Assembly: GCA_036788295.1 (NCBI GenBank)
Contig: DAIQNR010000004.1
Coordinates: forward strand, 71,294 to 135,293
From: JAHQVK01 sp036788295
GTDB lineage: Bacteria; Myxococcota; Kuafuiibacteriia; Kuafuiibacteriales; Kuafuiibacteriaceae
Direction of reading: 5' to 3'
Length of the DNA: 64,000 nt
This document shows, in pieces, positions 39,713 through 52,100 of this stretch (its first letter is position 1; each line of letters begins with the position of its first letter). The notes below the pieces were generated by a model, which did not search any database, was not told the DNA's origin, and saw only the letters and a list, made by a program, of their open reading frames with translations. A program made the translations under genes and the position numbers.

Positions 39713-39736
39713 CAGGCGCGCGCCGGTCCCCATTAT
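39709..39736 (+). promoter_or_regulatory. Promoter of the rpsU-dnaG-rpoD operon
   Basis: TTGACA (39709-39714) is a perfect -35 box and CATTAT (39731-39736) a fair -10 box, spaced 16 nt. The -35 overlaps the stop codon of the upstream kinase. A ~50-nt leader follows with a small hairpin CCGCG-ACAC-CGCGG (39750-39763) and then GAGGAGG ahead of the rpsU ATG. Confidence 0.65.
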
Positions 39737-39791
39737 TCCGCCTTCCGCGACACCGCGGAGGCAACCGGCCGACCGAGGAGGTGACACATCC

Positions 39792-39992
39792 ATGCCCGGC
39801 ATTCGAGTCAAGGACGGCGAGTCGTTCGACCGCGCCCTCCGGCGTTTCAAGAAGCAGTGCGAGCGGGCGGGGATCCTCGGGGAAATCCGCAAGCGCGAAT
39901 ACTATGAGAAGCCGTCGGTCCGCCGAAAGAAGAAGGCGGCCGCGGCGCGAAAGCGCCTCATCAAGAAGCAGCGCAAAGAAGGCACCGGCTGA
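39792..39992 (+). CDS. rpsU: Small ribosomal subunit protein bS21
   Basis: 66 aa, Lys/Arg-rich. IRVKDGESFDRALRRFKKQC, EIRKREYYEKPSVRRKKK and a basic tail are diagnostic for bS21, which helps start-codon recognition at the anti-Shine-Dalgarno end of 16S rRNA. ATG at 39792 has GAGGAGG ~9 nt upstream. First gene of the macromolecular-synthesis operon with dnaG and rpoD, an order known from E. coli and conserved here. A hairpin follows the stop. Confidence 0.97.
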   Translation: MPGIRVKDGESFDRALRRFKKQCERAGILGEIRKREYYEKPSVRRKKKAAAARKRLIKKQRKEGTG

Positions 39993-39998
39993 CCCTAT

Positions 39999-40030
39999 CT
40001 CTGGGGCTCTCCGAACGGGGAGCTCCAGAG
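39999..40030 (+). promoter_or_regulatory. Hairpin between rpsU and dnaG (attenuator or processing site)
   Basis: A 14-nt arm CTCTGGGGCTCTCC (39999-40012), loop GAAC and arm GGGGAGCTCCAGAG (40017-40030) form a fully paired stem counting two G-U pairs. There is no T run. In E. coli a terminator at the same place lowers dnaG relative to rpsU, so this hairpin probably limits readthrough or protects the rpsU end. Only the structure is seen here; function is by analogy. Confidence 0.6.
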
Positions 40031-40052
40031 GTCCAAACGGAGCACCTCGTCC

Positions 40053-41840
40053 TTGGCAACTTTTGCACCGGAGCTGATCGCCGAGGTCCGCGACCGCATC
40101 CGGCTCGAGGATTGGGTGGGACGCAGCGTCGCGCTGGCAAAAAAAGGCCGCCGCTGGGTAGGTTTGTGCCCGTTTCACTCGGAAAAGACCCCTTCGTTCG
40201 GAGTGAGCGCCGAGCGTCAGCTGTTTCATTGCTTCGGCTGCGGAGCCGGAGGCGACCTGTTCGAATTCACGATGCGACTCGAGGGCCTCGACTTCCCGGC
40301 AGCGGTGCGGCTCTTGGCCGGCGCGGCCGGTGTCGAGCTGCCCGAAACCCAGTCCGACCCATCGGCCAAGACGAGAGCCGAGCGGACCTCGCTGCTGTAC
40401 GAGGTCAACGAGCGAGCGCAGGCCGCGTTTCGGGAGGCGCTGCTGCGCGATCGCGACGCCTTGGCCTACGTCGAGGAGGAGCGCGGGCTCGACCGGCAGA
40501 CCCTCGAGCGCTTCGAGGTCGGCTACGCCCCAGCGAACTGGACCTTTCTGTGCAGCGCCCTCGCCCGGGCGAAGCTCCCTGCCGAGGCAGCGGTCGAGCT
40601 CGGCCTGCTCGGCCGCCGCTCCCGCGACGGCCAACCCTACGACCGGCTCCGCGGCCGCATCGTGTTCCCGATCCGGGTCCCCGGGGGGAGGATCGCAGGA
40701 TTCGGCGCCCGACGCGCCGACTGGGTCGATCCCGATGGCCCGAAGTACCTGAACTCGCCGGAGAGCGCGATCTACGACAAATCCGCGGTGCTCTACGGGC
40801 TCCCCTTGGCCCGAGACGAGATCCGGCGGCGCCGTCAGGCTCTGCTCGTGGAAGGCTACGTAGACGTGCTGCGGGTGGCGCAAGCCGGCTTTCCGCACGT
40901 CGTCGCCGGCTGCGGCACCGCGCTGACCGACGCCCACGCCCGTGCCTTGGCCCGGCTCGCCCCCGAGGTGATCACCCTCTACGATGGGGACGCGGCCGGC
41001 CGAAAAGCGACCGAGCGCGCGGCGACCCTGCTGCTCGCTGCCGGCGCGGAAGTGCGGGTCGTGCCGATGCCGGAGGGGCTCGACCCGGACCAGCTCATCG
41101 CCGCGGAGGGCCCAGCCGGGCTCGCCGCGCGCATCGAGGCCGCGCCTTCGGCCGTGGATCACGCGATCGGGGTGGCCCGGCGCGCAGCGCACGGGGCCGG
41201 TGTCGCCGGGGTCACGAAGGCGGTGGAGGCGGTGAAGCCGCTCCTGATGGCGATCGCCGACCCGCTGGTTCGGGACGTCGCCATCGACGCGTGCGCCCGG
41301 GCGCTCGGGCTGGGGAAACCGACCCTCACCCGGCACCTCTCGGGGCGGGTCCCGAAATCGCGTGATCTGTCACACTCTGCCCCTGCCGAGACACCCCTTC
41401 GGGAGCCGCCGCTCCACGTCGTGGAGGTGCAGCTACTGAAGATGGTGATCGAAGAGCCGATGCGCGTGGTGCCGGTGCTGGAATCTCGCGGAGCGCTCGA
41501 AGCGTTCTCGACCGAGCGGGCGCGGTTGCTCGTGCGCGCCGCCAGGGAGGCGAGCCGCGCCGAACGAACCCTGGACGGACCCGAGGCGCTCGAAGTGCTG
41601 CAAGGAGAGGGTCCGGCGGAGACGACGGCGCTGACCCAGCTCAGGCGCGCGCTCCTTGCAGAGGAGCCGGAGTCTCACCCGGTCGAAGACCTGGTGGAAC
41701 GCTTGCTCGACCTCGACCGCAGGCGGCGAACGAGGGAGCTCACCGAACGGCTCGATCGGTGCGCAGACCCCGAAGAGCAAACCCGGATCCTCGAGGCGAT
41801 CCGGCTGGTGCAAGCGGGCCCCCGCTCGGCGGGGCCCTGA
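40053..41840 (+). CDS. dnaG: DNA primase
   Basis: 595 aa, normal length. Starts at TTG 40053 (weak Shine-Dalgarno), consistent with low expression. N-terminal CHC2 zinc finger: C39, H42, C60, C63 in LCPFHSEKTPSFG and LFHCFGCGAGGD. Catalytic TOPRIM domain: VEGYVDVLRVAQAG (~266) and LYDGDAAGRKATER (~310) with the acidic metal ligands. The C-terminal ~130 residues are helical and would bind the DnaB helicase. Makes RNA primers for replication. Middle gene of the rpsU-dnaG-rpoD operon, with rpoD starting 14 nt after its stop. Confidence 0.97.
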   Translation: MATFAPELIAEVRDRIRLEDWVGRSVALAKKGRRWVGLCPFHSEKTPSFGVSAERQLFHCFGCGAGGDLFEFTMRLEGLDFPAAVRLLAGAAGVELPETQSDPSAKTRAERTSLLYEVNERAQAAFREALLRDRDALAYVEEERGLDRQTLERFEVGYAPANWTFLCSALARAKLPAEAAVELGLLGRRSRDGQPYDRLRGRIVFPIRVPGGRIAGFGARRADWVDPDGPKYLNSPESAIYDKSAVLYGLPLARDEIRRRRQALLVEGYVDVLRVAQAGFPHVVAGCGTALTDAHARALARLAPEVITLYDGDAAGRKATERAATLLLAAGAEVRVVPMPEGLDPDQLIAAEGPAGLAARIEAAPSAVDHAIGVARRAAHGAGVAGVTKAVEAVKPLLMAIADPLVRDVAIDACARALGLGKPTLTRHLSGRVPKSRDLSHSAPAETPLREPPLHVVEVQLLKMVIEEPMRVVPVLESRGALEAFSTERARLLVRAAREASRAERTLDGPEALEVLQGEGPAETTALTQLRRALLAEEPESHPVEDLVERLLDLDRRRRTRELTERLDRCADPEEQTRILEAIRLVQAGPRSAGP

Positions 41841-41854
41841 GGATGGAAGAATCG

Positions 41855-45018
<3,164 letters not shown>

Positions 45019-45025
45019 TCGCAAA

Positions 45026-45059
45026 AAGACCGAGCCTGGTCATCTCCGGGCTCGGTCTT
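45026..45059. terminator. Bidirectional terminator between rpoD and the glycosyltransferase
   Basis: AAGACCGAGCC (45026-45036) and GGCTCGGTCTT (45049-45059) form an 11-bp stem with a 12-nt loop. Five As at 45023-45027 give a T run on the minus strand, so intrinsic termination should be stronger for the minus-strand glycosyltransferase than for rpoD, where only TCTTCT follows. Confidence 0.75.
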
Positions 45060-45078
45060 CTGCCCACGAGGCGCTCGC

Positions 45079-46008
45079 TCACCGCCGCCGGCGCCAAAAT
45101 GCGTAGGGTCCCTCCTCTACGATCTGTCGAATCCGGCGGCGCCGGGCCGAGAAGGGCAACAGCGCCTCCAAGGTTCGCCGGTCGAGCTCGGCGTCCCTCA
45201 CCCACCACCGAGGATGCTCGATCGGGTCCGCGAGCCGGCCCACGGGCAAGCCCATCAAGGATGCGTAGGCGGTCCCGGGGCGGGTGTGGGTCGCGTCCGC
45301 TCCTCCGCCGACGTTCTCCACCAGGTTCTCCTTGGGGACGACCGCCCACCTCCCGTGGGCCCAATGGGTGAGCTGCCAGCGAATCCACCACGACTCGATC
45401 CGGTCGGCGTGGTCGAACAAGGTCGCCCACTGCCTCGCCGCCACCGGTCCAACCTGGGCCTCGAGCCAACCGGAGCGCCGCAGCTCCGGCCACGAGGCGA
45501 GGTCCCGGTCGTAGTCCCGCCACGCCCGGCGCCACGTGCCCCATCCCCAGGGCAGCCCCACCGCGGAGAAGTGGTAGTCGCCCCCAACCTGTGGGCCGCC
45601 GCCAACGCGCGCGGCCGCGGTGCTCCCGGCCACGGCCCCGACCCGGTGGTCGTCCTCGAATCGGTGGAGCATGGCGTCGGCGAACCGAAAGAAGTCGGGC
45701 CCAGGCCAGCAGTCGTCTTCGAGCACGATGGCGGACGCCTCGTGTACGAAGACCCAATCGATCGCCGATTCCACCCGGCGCCTCAGCCCTAGGTTCTTCG
45801 GCGCGAGGTCGAGGCGCACGTCCATCGGGGCGGACTGGACGATCGCGCGCACCTCCGCGCACGCGGCCACGTCGGCCTCCACCCCTGGCCGCGGGCCATC
45901 GGCGGCGACGTAGACCGGGCGCGGGCCGGCTGCGAGCACCCTCTCGACCAGCCCCCGGGTGGCCGCCGGGCGGTTGAAGACGAGGAGGAGGAGGGCCGGT
46001 TGATCCAT
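45079..46008 (-). CDS. Glycosyltransferase (GT-A fold, family 2-like)
   Basis: 309 aa from ATG at 46008. The N-terminus MDQPALLLLVFNRPAATRGL is typical of GT-A enzymes of this group (VFNRP). The acidic metal motif is in AIVLEDDCWPGPDFFRF, and VGLPWGWGTWRRAWRDYD is the conserved acceptor-side segment. No TM helix is seen. Expected to add a sugar from a nucleotide donor to a surface polymer or protein; donor unknown. Isolated gene, convergent with rpoD. Confidence 0.82.
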   Translation of the reverse strand: MDQPALLLLVFNRPAATRGLVERVLAAGPRPVYVAADGPRPGVEADVAACAEVRAIVQSAPMDVRLDLAPKNLGLRRRVESAIDWVFVHEASAIVLEDDCWPGPDFFRFADAMLHRFEDDHRVGAVAGSTAAARVGGGPQVGGDYHFSAVGLPWGWGTWRRAWRDYDRDLASWPELRRSGWLEAQVGPVAARQWATLFDHADRIESWWIRWQLTHWAHGRWAVVPKENLVENVGGGADATHTRPGTAYASLMGLPVGRLADPIEHPRWWVRDAELDRRTLEALLPFSARRRRIRQIVEEGPYAFWRRRR

Positions 46009-46330
46009 TGGGTCGAAAGCCTGCCACGAAGCGGAGCCGAAGCGGCACCCGGGCGTCGGTGCCCTAGAGCACCGATCGGGCTCTACCAACGCCCCAGGCT
46101 CGTTTCCTGCGTCCCTGGCCGCCCGGTCGCCTGCGGCGACCCTCGAGGGGCGGCTCCGTCGGTTACGGGGAGTAGCCTCGGTCCGCCGCCGGACGGCCAA
46201 GAACGCAGGATCCTTCGCCTGGAGGCGCCGTTCCAACCCGTTCGGTGCTCTGGCGACGGACAACCATGTCCGAGCCGGTGCCGAAAAACATCGGTGCTCT
46301 CATTGGCACAATCTACGCAGCACCCATCCC
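46009..46330. other. 322-nt divergent intergenic region
   Basis: Lies between the starts of the glycosyltransferase (minus) and the vWA lipoprotein (plus). It must hold both promoters, but no convincing -35/-10 pair, palindrome or RNA structure was found by eye. Open frames running through it lack coding character. Confidence 0.5.
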
Positions 46331-47506
46331 ATGCGATTGGCATGGCTTCTACCCCTGTTCATCCTCGGCTCCGGGTGCGGGCTCGTGGCCGACTCGGCGA
46401 GCGGCCGGGCCCCGACGAACCAGAGCGGGGACGGCCCGGCGGCGGGGACGATGACCGCCGGGGACTGGGACGATGGGCAGAACTTCGACGCCTTTGTCGA
46501 GCTCTTCGCCGAAGCCGCCGCGGCTTCTCCCGAACTCGACTCGTTCGACGCCGAGTCCCGGGTGCTGCTCGAGGTCCAGGATGAGTCGGGCGCCCCGGTG
46601 CCGGCGGCCCGGGTCCGGGTGAACGGCGGCCCCGAGCGAATCACGGGCTCAGACGGACGGCTCGCCCTGTTCCCATCGGCCGACGGGATCAAAGCGGGCG
46701 TGCCGGTCGAGGTGCGGTCCGGCTCGGCGATGGTGACCGTTCAGGCGGAGACGCCCACCCTGTCGGTGACCCTGCCTGGGGCCGAGACCGCGCGGCCGAC
46801 CGCCATCGATCTCGCGCTCGTGCTCGACGTGACCGGGAGCATGGGCGACGAGCTCGAGTACCTGGTGGCAGAGATCGAGGGGATCGTCCGGTCGGTCTCG
46901 GTGCAGGACCTCCGCCTCGCCCTCGTGGTGTTCCGGGACGAGGGCGACGACTTCGTCGTGCAAAGCCACGGTTTTTCGGACCTCGCCCGGTTCTCCTCGG
47001 CGCTCGCTCGGTACTCCGCGTCCGGCGGAGGCGACTACCCAGAGGCGAGCCACGCCGGGCTCGAGGCCGCACTCCAGCTCGGGTGGCGAACGGGGCCCGA
47101 AGTCACCCGCGTTTTGTTCCTCATCGGCGACGCGCCCCCCCACCGGAAGCACTTGGGCGCGTTTCTTCGGAGCGGATTGGGCCTCCGGTCGGCCGGCGTC
47201 CGGGTGTTTCCAGTGGCCGCCAGCGGCGTGGATGCGCTCGCCGAGCTGGCCAAACGCGTGCTCGCCCTCACCACCGCAGCCCGCTACATCTTCCTGACCG
47301 ACGACTCTGGCATCGGCAACCCACACGCCGAGCCGAGCATCCCCTGCTACCGGGTTCAGCGGCTGGCCGACCTCATGGCCCGGGCCATCCGGTCGCAGGT
47401 CGAAGGGCGGTGGATGACGCCCGACCCGGCGGACGTCCTGCGGGTGGAGGGCCCCGTCGAGGGGGAGGGGTGCGTCACCGAAGACGGACGGACCTGGCGT
47501 CTTTGA
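46331..47506 (+). CDS. vWA-domain lipoprotein
   Basis: 391 aa. Signal peptide MRLAWLLPLFILGSGC with Cys16 as lipidation site. Residues ~68-150 look like an Ig/carboxypeptidase-regulatory beta domain (VLLEVQDESGAPVPAARVRV). Residues ~155-350 form a von Willebrand A domain. The metal site reads LVLDVTGSMGDE (DxTxS form rather than DxSxS), with a Thr/Asp further on (SASGGGDYPEASHAGL) and FLIGDAPPH. vWA domains bind proteins through a Mg2+ ion. The C-terminus has two Cys. Partner unknown; neighbouring genes point away or converge. Confidence 0.88.
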   Translation: MRLAWLLPLFILGSGCGLVADSASGRAPTNQSGDGPAAGTMTAGDWDDGQNFDAFVELFAEAAAASPELDSFDAESRVLLEVQDESGAPVPAARVRVNGGPERITGSDGRLALFPSADGIKAGVPVEVRSGSAMVTVQAETPTLSVTLPGAETARPTAIDLALVLDVTGSMGDELEYLVAEIEGIVRSVSVQDLRLALVVFRDEGDDFVVQSHGFSDLARFSSALARYSASGGGDYPEASHAGLEAALQLGWRTGPEVTRVLFLIGDAPPHRKHLGAFLRSGLGLRSAGVRVFPVAASGVDALAELAKRVLALTTAARYIFLTDDSGIGNPHAEPSIPCYRVQRLADLMARAIRSQVEGRWMTPDPADVLRVEGPVEGEGCVTEDGRTWRL

Positions 47507-47575
47507 TCCGATGGTCCCAAGGTTTGTGTACGCGCGAAGACCATCCTTCGCGGCGCGACGAAGCGGCGGTGGATC

Positions 47576-48913
47576 TCACTCCGGTGGGTAGCTCACCGAC
47601 CGGAGGTTGTGCTCGAACTCTCGGCGATCCATTCTCTCTTCCTGGCCCCACGGGTTCACGTAGTGGACAAAATCGTCGTCCAAACCGGTGACGAGCACCT
47701 TGTGGCCGCCGTCCCCCCATTTCAGGGCGACGGGGACCCAAGCCCCGTCGGCGGTCGCCTCGCCGAGCTGCGTCATGTGGTCCGCCCGGTTGCGTCGGTT
47801 CACGGTCACGGTGTCGAACACCTCTCCGGTCAGCGCCTCGACCGCGCGGTCGAACTCCGAGCTCGTCATGCCCCCGCGACCGAGGGGAATGTCCGGGAGA
47901 ATAGGAATGGCGAGCGAGTGGCGGTCCGATTCGTTCGAGTAGCGAAGCGCAGGGTTGCCGAGCTCCATCAACATCGGGGCGATGAGCCGGTTCGACTGCG
48001 ACCGGCCGAAGCCGTCATCGGCCTCGGTGCCCGGCTGCCGGTTCACGGTCTGGCCGCCGCGCAAGGTGACCTCGCCCTCCGGAGAGGCGAGCCCGGCGAC
48101 GACCCGCACGTACTCGTCCGGCATCTCGTGGGCGAGCCAGATCGACGCCGAGGTCGCGGCGCAGGTCCCCCGCGGACCTTGGTTGATGGCGGCGGGGTCA
48201 TGGATCTCTTGCACGGTGTCGGCGACGAGCGTCGGGCGGTCGATGGAGCCGAGCAGCTCGCCGGTGGCCATGTCCCCCAGGTTGTCGAGGATGCGCCCGC
48301 CGGCGTCGCCCTCGAACCGGCCGTCGAGCAACATGTCCTGCAGCGCCTCCCGAGCGAGCGGGTCGAAATCGATGAGGGTCGCGACCTCCCCGTAGCTGGC
48401 CCGCCGGTCCTCGCTCAGCCCGTCGAGCGCCGCAGCCTCCGCCTCCGCCCTGGCCTCGACGGTGGCCCGCGCGGCCGCCTGCTGCTCCGGCGTGCCCATA
48501 TCGGTCACATCGAGCGGGTTTCGAGTGATCTCCCGGGTGTTTTCGGGGATGTCCTTCTTCTTCGCATCGAGAGTCGAGCTCTCGACCGAAAGCGGGCGCC
48601 GGCCGGCTTCGGCGCGGTCCGGTCCGCCGACCCCGAGGCCCGTCCGCGACGGCTCTTCGGCGCCCCGAAGCTGGGCTTCGATCCGCTCCCGCTGAAATCG
48701 GGCCACGCCGTCGCTGCGCTGGCGGGCCCGGTTGTCGGCGACGAGCTCGAGGCTCGGACGGTGGGTGGGGGTCTCGGCGATGCGCTCGGCCAAGCTCTGG
48801 CCTCGGTCGGCGGGAGCGCGGCCGCCGTCGCTGACGGTCTTGGCTCGGTCGGCGACGGCCGCGTGTTCGCGGCGAGCGTGGACGTTCTGGGTGCTGGCTT
48901 GAACGGTCGGCAT
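47576..48913 (-). CDS. Candidate papain/C39-like cysteine peptidase
   Basis: 445 aa from ATG at 48913, preceded by GAGGAGAGG. Residues 1-~200 are charged, Ala/Arg-rich and probably disordered or helical, with no signal peptide. The C-terminal half has a papain-like triad order: Cys ~250 in NQGPRGTCAATSASIWLA, His ~404 in GDGGHKVLVTG, and Asn ~420 in VHYVNPWGQEERM. The helix after the Cys is typical of the C39/papain fold. It may be a peptidase, deamidase or effector. Without a signal peptide, export would need a specialised system. No secretion genes are adjacent. Family call is from motif order only. Confidence 0.6.
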   Translation of the reverse strand: MPTVQASTQNVHARREHAAVADRAKTVSDGGRAPADRGQSLAERIAETPTHRPSLELVADNRARQRSDGVARFQRERIEAQLRGAEEPSRTGLGVGGPDRAEAGRRPLSVESSTLDAKKKDIPENTREITRNPLDVTDMGTPEQQAAARATVEARAEAEAAALDGLSEDRRASYGEVATLIDFDPLAREALQDMLLDGRFEGDAGGRILDNLGDMATGELLGSIDRPTLVADTVQEIHDPAAINQGPRGTCAATSASIWLAHEMPDEYVRVVAGLASPEGEVTLRGGQTVNRQPGTEADDGFGRSQSNRLIAPMLMELGNPALRYSNESDRHSLAIPILPDIPLGRGGMTSSEFDRAVEALTGEVFDTVTVNRRNRADHMTQLGEATADGAWVPVALKWGDGGHKVLVTGLDDDFVHYVNPWGQEERMDRREFEHNLRSVSYPPE

Positions 48914-49117
48914 GGAATCCTCTCCTCGTTGGCCCTCCTGGGCCAACGAGAGGGTGCATAGGACAGGGGCCTCGATGCGATTACACCGGCCGCGGTAAGC
49001 GAAGCGGCGTTTCTTGGATGGCCCGTGATGGGCCTCGGGCTGCCGGCGCCGGACGCGCCAGGTGGGTCGATGGTCCCCCTCGGTTGCCCTGAGCGTCACC
49101 GACTCGTCCCTTTTCGA

Positions 49118-52100
49118 ATGCCCGCACCTGCCCGTACATGGCTCTCGGTGCGACGCTTATCTCTGCTCCTCCCTCTGTTCGCCGCCCTCGCCTGCAGCGA
49201 CCCTGACCCCGACCCAGCACCGGACGCCGGTTCGGACGCGGGCGCCCCGGTGGACGGCGGGCCTGGCGCCGATGGGGGCGCCGACACCGGTCCTCGCCCC
49301 GACGGAGGCACGAGGCCGGACGCCAGCCTACCTCCGGTGGTCATCAACTGTCCGAACGACCCGATCCCGGGCACCGGAGCCGAGACCTGCTCGGTGCAGA
49401 TGGCGGGGAGCACCCGGCTCGTTCGGGGCGCGATCGTGGCTCCCGAGGGTCTGCTCGAAAACGGGCACCTCCTCATCGACGCCGACGGCCGGGTGGTCTG
49501 CGCCGGGTGCGACTGCTCCGAGGCCGAAGGTTTTGCAGAAGCCACGGTCATCGCGTGCCCGAGCGGCGTCGTCTCGCCCGGCCTCATCAACCCCCACGAG
49601 CACCTGACGTTCGCCGAGGGGTCGCCGATCCCCACTGGGGACGTGCGCTACGACCACCGCCACGAGTGGCGGACCGGCGCCCGGGGGGCGATGAACCTCC
49701 GCACGCCGTCGCAGTCCATGGGCAGCGACCCGGTGATCTACGCCGAGCTTCGCCACGTGCTCGGGGGCGCCACCGCGGTCGCCGGGGCCGGCGGTGCCCC
49801 AGGGCTGCTCCGAAACCTCGACCGAGCCGACCCCCTGCAAGAGGGGCTGGGCCAGAGCGCGGTCCGCTACAGCACCTTTCCCCTCGGGGACTCGAACGGC
49901 GCCCTGCGCGATTCGGGCTGCAACTATGGCGGTCTGGACCAACCGACGGACAACAACATCCAAAATGCGCTCGCCTATGTCCCTCACATCTCGGAGGGCA
50001 TCGATCCGGCCGCCCGCAACGAATTTCTGTGTTTGTCCGGCCGCCAGACCGGGGGCGTGGAGCTCGTCCTCGACAAGACCGCCATCATCCACGGGGTGGG
50101 GATGAACGCCGTCGATTACGCGTTTGCGTCCTCGATGGGAGCCTCGCTCGTCTGGTCGCCTCGCACCAACATCAGCCTCTACGGGATGACCGCCCCGATC
50201 ACGATGGCCCGGGCGCTCGGGATGAACATCTCGCTCGGCACCGACTGGCCGTCCTCTGGCTCCCAGAACATGCTGCGGGAGCTGGCCTGCGCGGCCCAGT
50301 TCGACGACGACAACAACGGCGACGCGTTCACGGACCGCGAGCTCGTGGACATGGCCACGGTCAACGCCGCCGCCGCCCTCAAGTCGGACGGGCGCATCGG
50401 GAGCTTCCGCCCCGGGCTCGAGGCGGACCTCGCGATCTTCGATGCGACCGAGCGGAGGCAGTACCGGGCGATCATCGAGGGCGAACCGGCGACGGTGGCG
50501 CTGGTGATGCGCTCCGGGCTGCCTCTGTACGGGGACTCGGCGACGGTCGAACCGCTCCGGACAGAGGGATGCGATCCGCTCGATGTCTGCGGAACCCAGA
50601 AGCTGGTGTGCGTTCGCGGCGAGACCGGACGGACGGTGGAGCAGCTGCAGGTCCGCAGCGGGACCATCGAGCTGTTCTCGTGCGGGATTCCGAACAACGA
50701 GCCGCCGTGCATCCCCTTTCGGCTCTCCGAGTTCACCGGGATCCCCACCGAGCTCGACCAGGACGGCGACGGCGTCCCCGACGTGGCCGACAACTGCCCC
50801 ACCGTGTTCAACCCACCCCGCCCGCTCGACCGGATGGGCGAGCAGGCCGACGCCGACCGCGACGGCCTCGGCGACGTGTGCGACCCGTGCCCGCTCGACC
50901 CGGACACGACGACCTGCACCCCGCCCGACCCGAACGACCGGGACGGAGACGGAATCCTGAACGCGGAGGACAACTGCCCAGACGACTTCAACCCCGACCA
51001 ATCCGACCGTGACATGGATGGGATCGGCGACGTCTGCGACCGCTGCCCCGACTACCCGAACCCCGGTGATGGCCCCTGCCTGACTCGGATTTATGACATC
51101 AAGCGGGGCGACATGGTGGGCGCGGTGCGGGTCGAGCGGGCGCTCGTGACCGCGGCCGGAGCCGACGGCTACTTTCTTCAGACCATCTCGGGGGACCCGG
51201 ACCACGACGCGACGCTCGGCCATGACTTCTCCGGCGTCTTCGTGTTCGACCGCCGCTCGGAGCGGCCGAGCCCTGGGGACCGGGTGACCGTCACCGGGGA
51301 CGTGAACGTGTTTTTTGGCCAGACCCAGATCGCGGGCAGTCAGCTCGAGGTGGACGCCACCGGGACCCCGCTGCCCGACCCGCTCGTCGTGCTGCCCGCG
51401 GACGTCGCCACCGGGGGCGCGAGGGCCGCGGCGCTCGAGGCGGTCCTGCTCGAGGTGCAGAACGTGGTCGTGACCGACGCGGCCCCGGACGAAGGCCGCT
51501 TCGGAGAGTTCATCGTGAACGACAGCCTCCGCGTGAACAACTTCCTGTACGCGATCGATCCCTTCCCGATCATGGGCCAGGGCCTCGGATACATCCGCGG
51601 CGTCCTGAGGTTTGCAAACTCGAACTTCAAGCTCGAGCCCCGGGGCCCCGCCGATGTCGATCAAGCCCCGGTGCTTCTATCCCTCGAGCCTGCGCTCGCT
51701 TTTGCCCCCGAAAACGGCCCGGAGTTCCCGCTCGAGCTGCGCCTGAACCGGCCGGTGGACGCGCCAACTCCGGTGAACCTCTCCGCGACCGGACCCGTCT
51801 CGGTGGCGGGCGGCGTGACCGTGCCGATGGGGGCCGACCGGGTGAATGTCTCGGTCACCCCGGGGCTTTCGGCCCCCGTGCCGGCCGAGGTCCGGGCGAC
51901 GCTCGGCTCGAGCATGGTCACGGCGGCGGTCCGGGTCTACGGCGAGGCCGAACCGAGAACGGTCGCCACCGTCGAGCTCGACGCGGCGTCGGTCCGGCCC
52001 ACCGAATCGGTCGAGGGCACGGTGACGCTCGATCTGCCTGCGCCCACCGGCGGAACCGTGGTGACTTTCACGGTCGCGCCGGTCGGGACCGCTACCGTGG

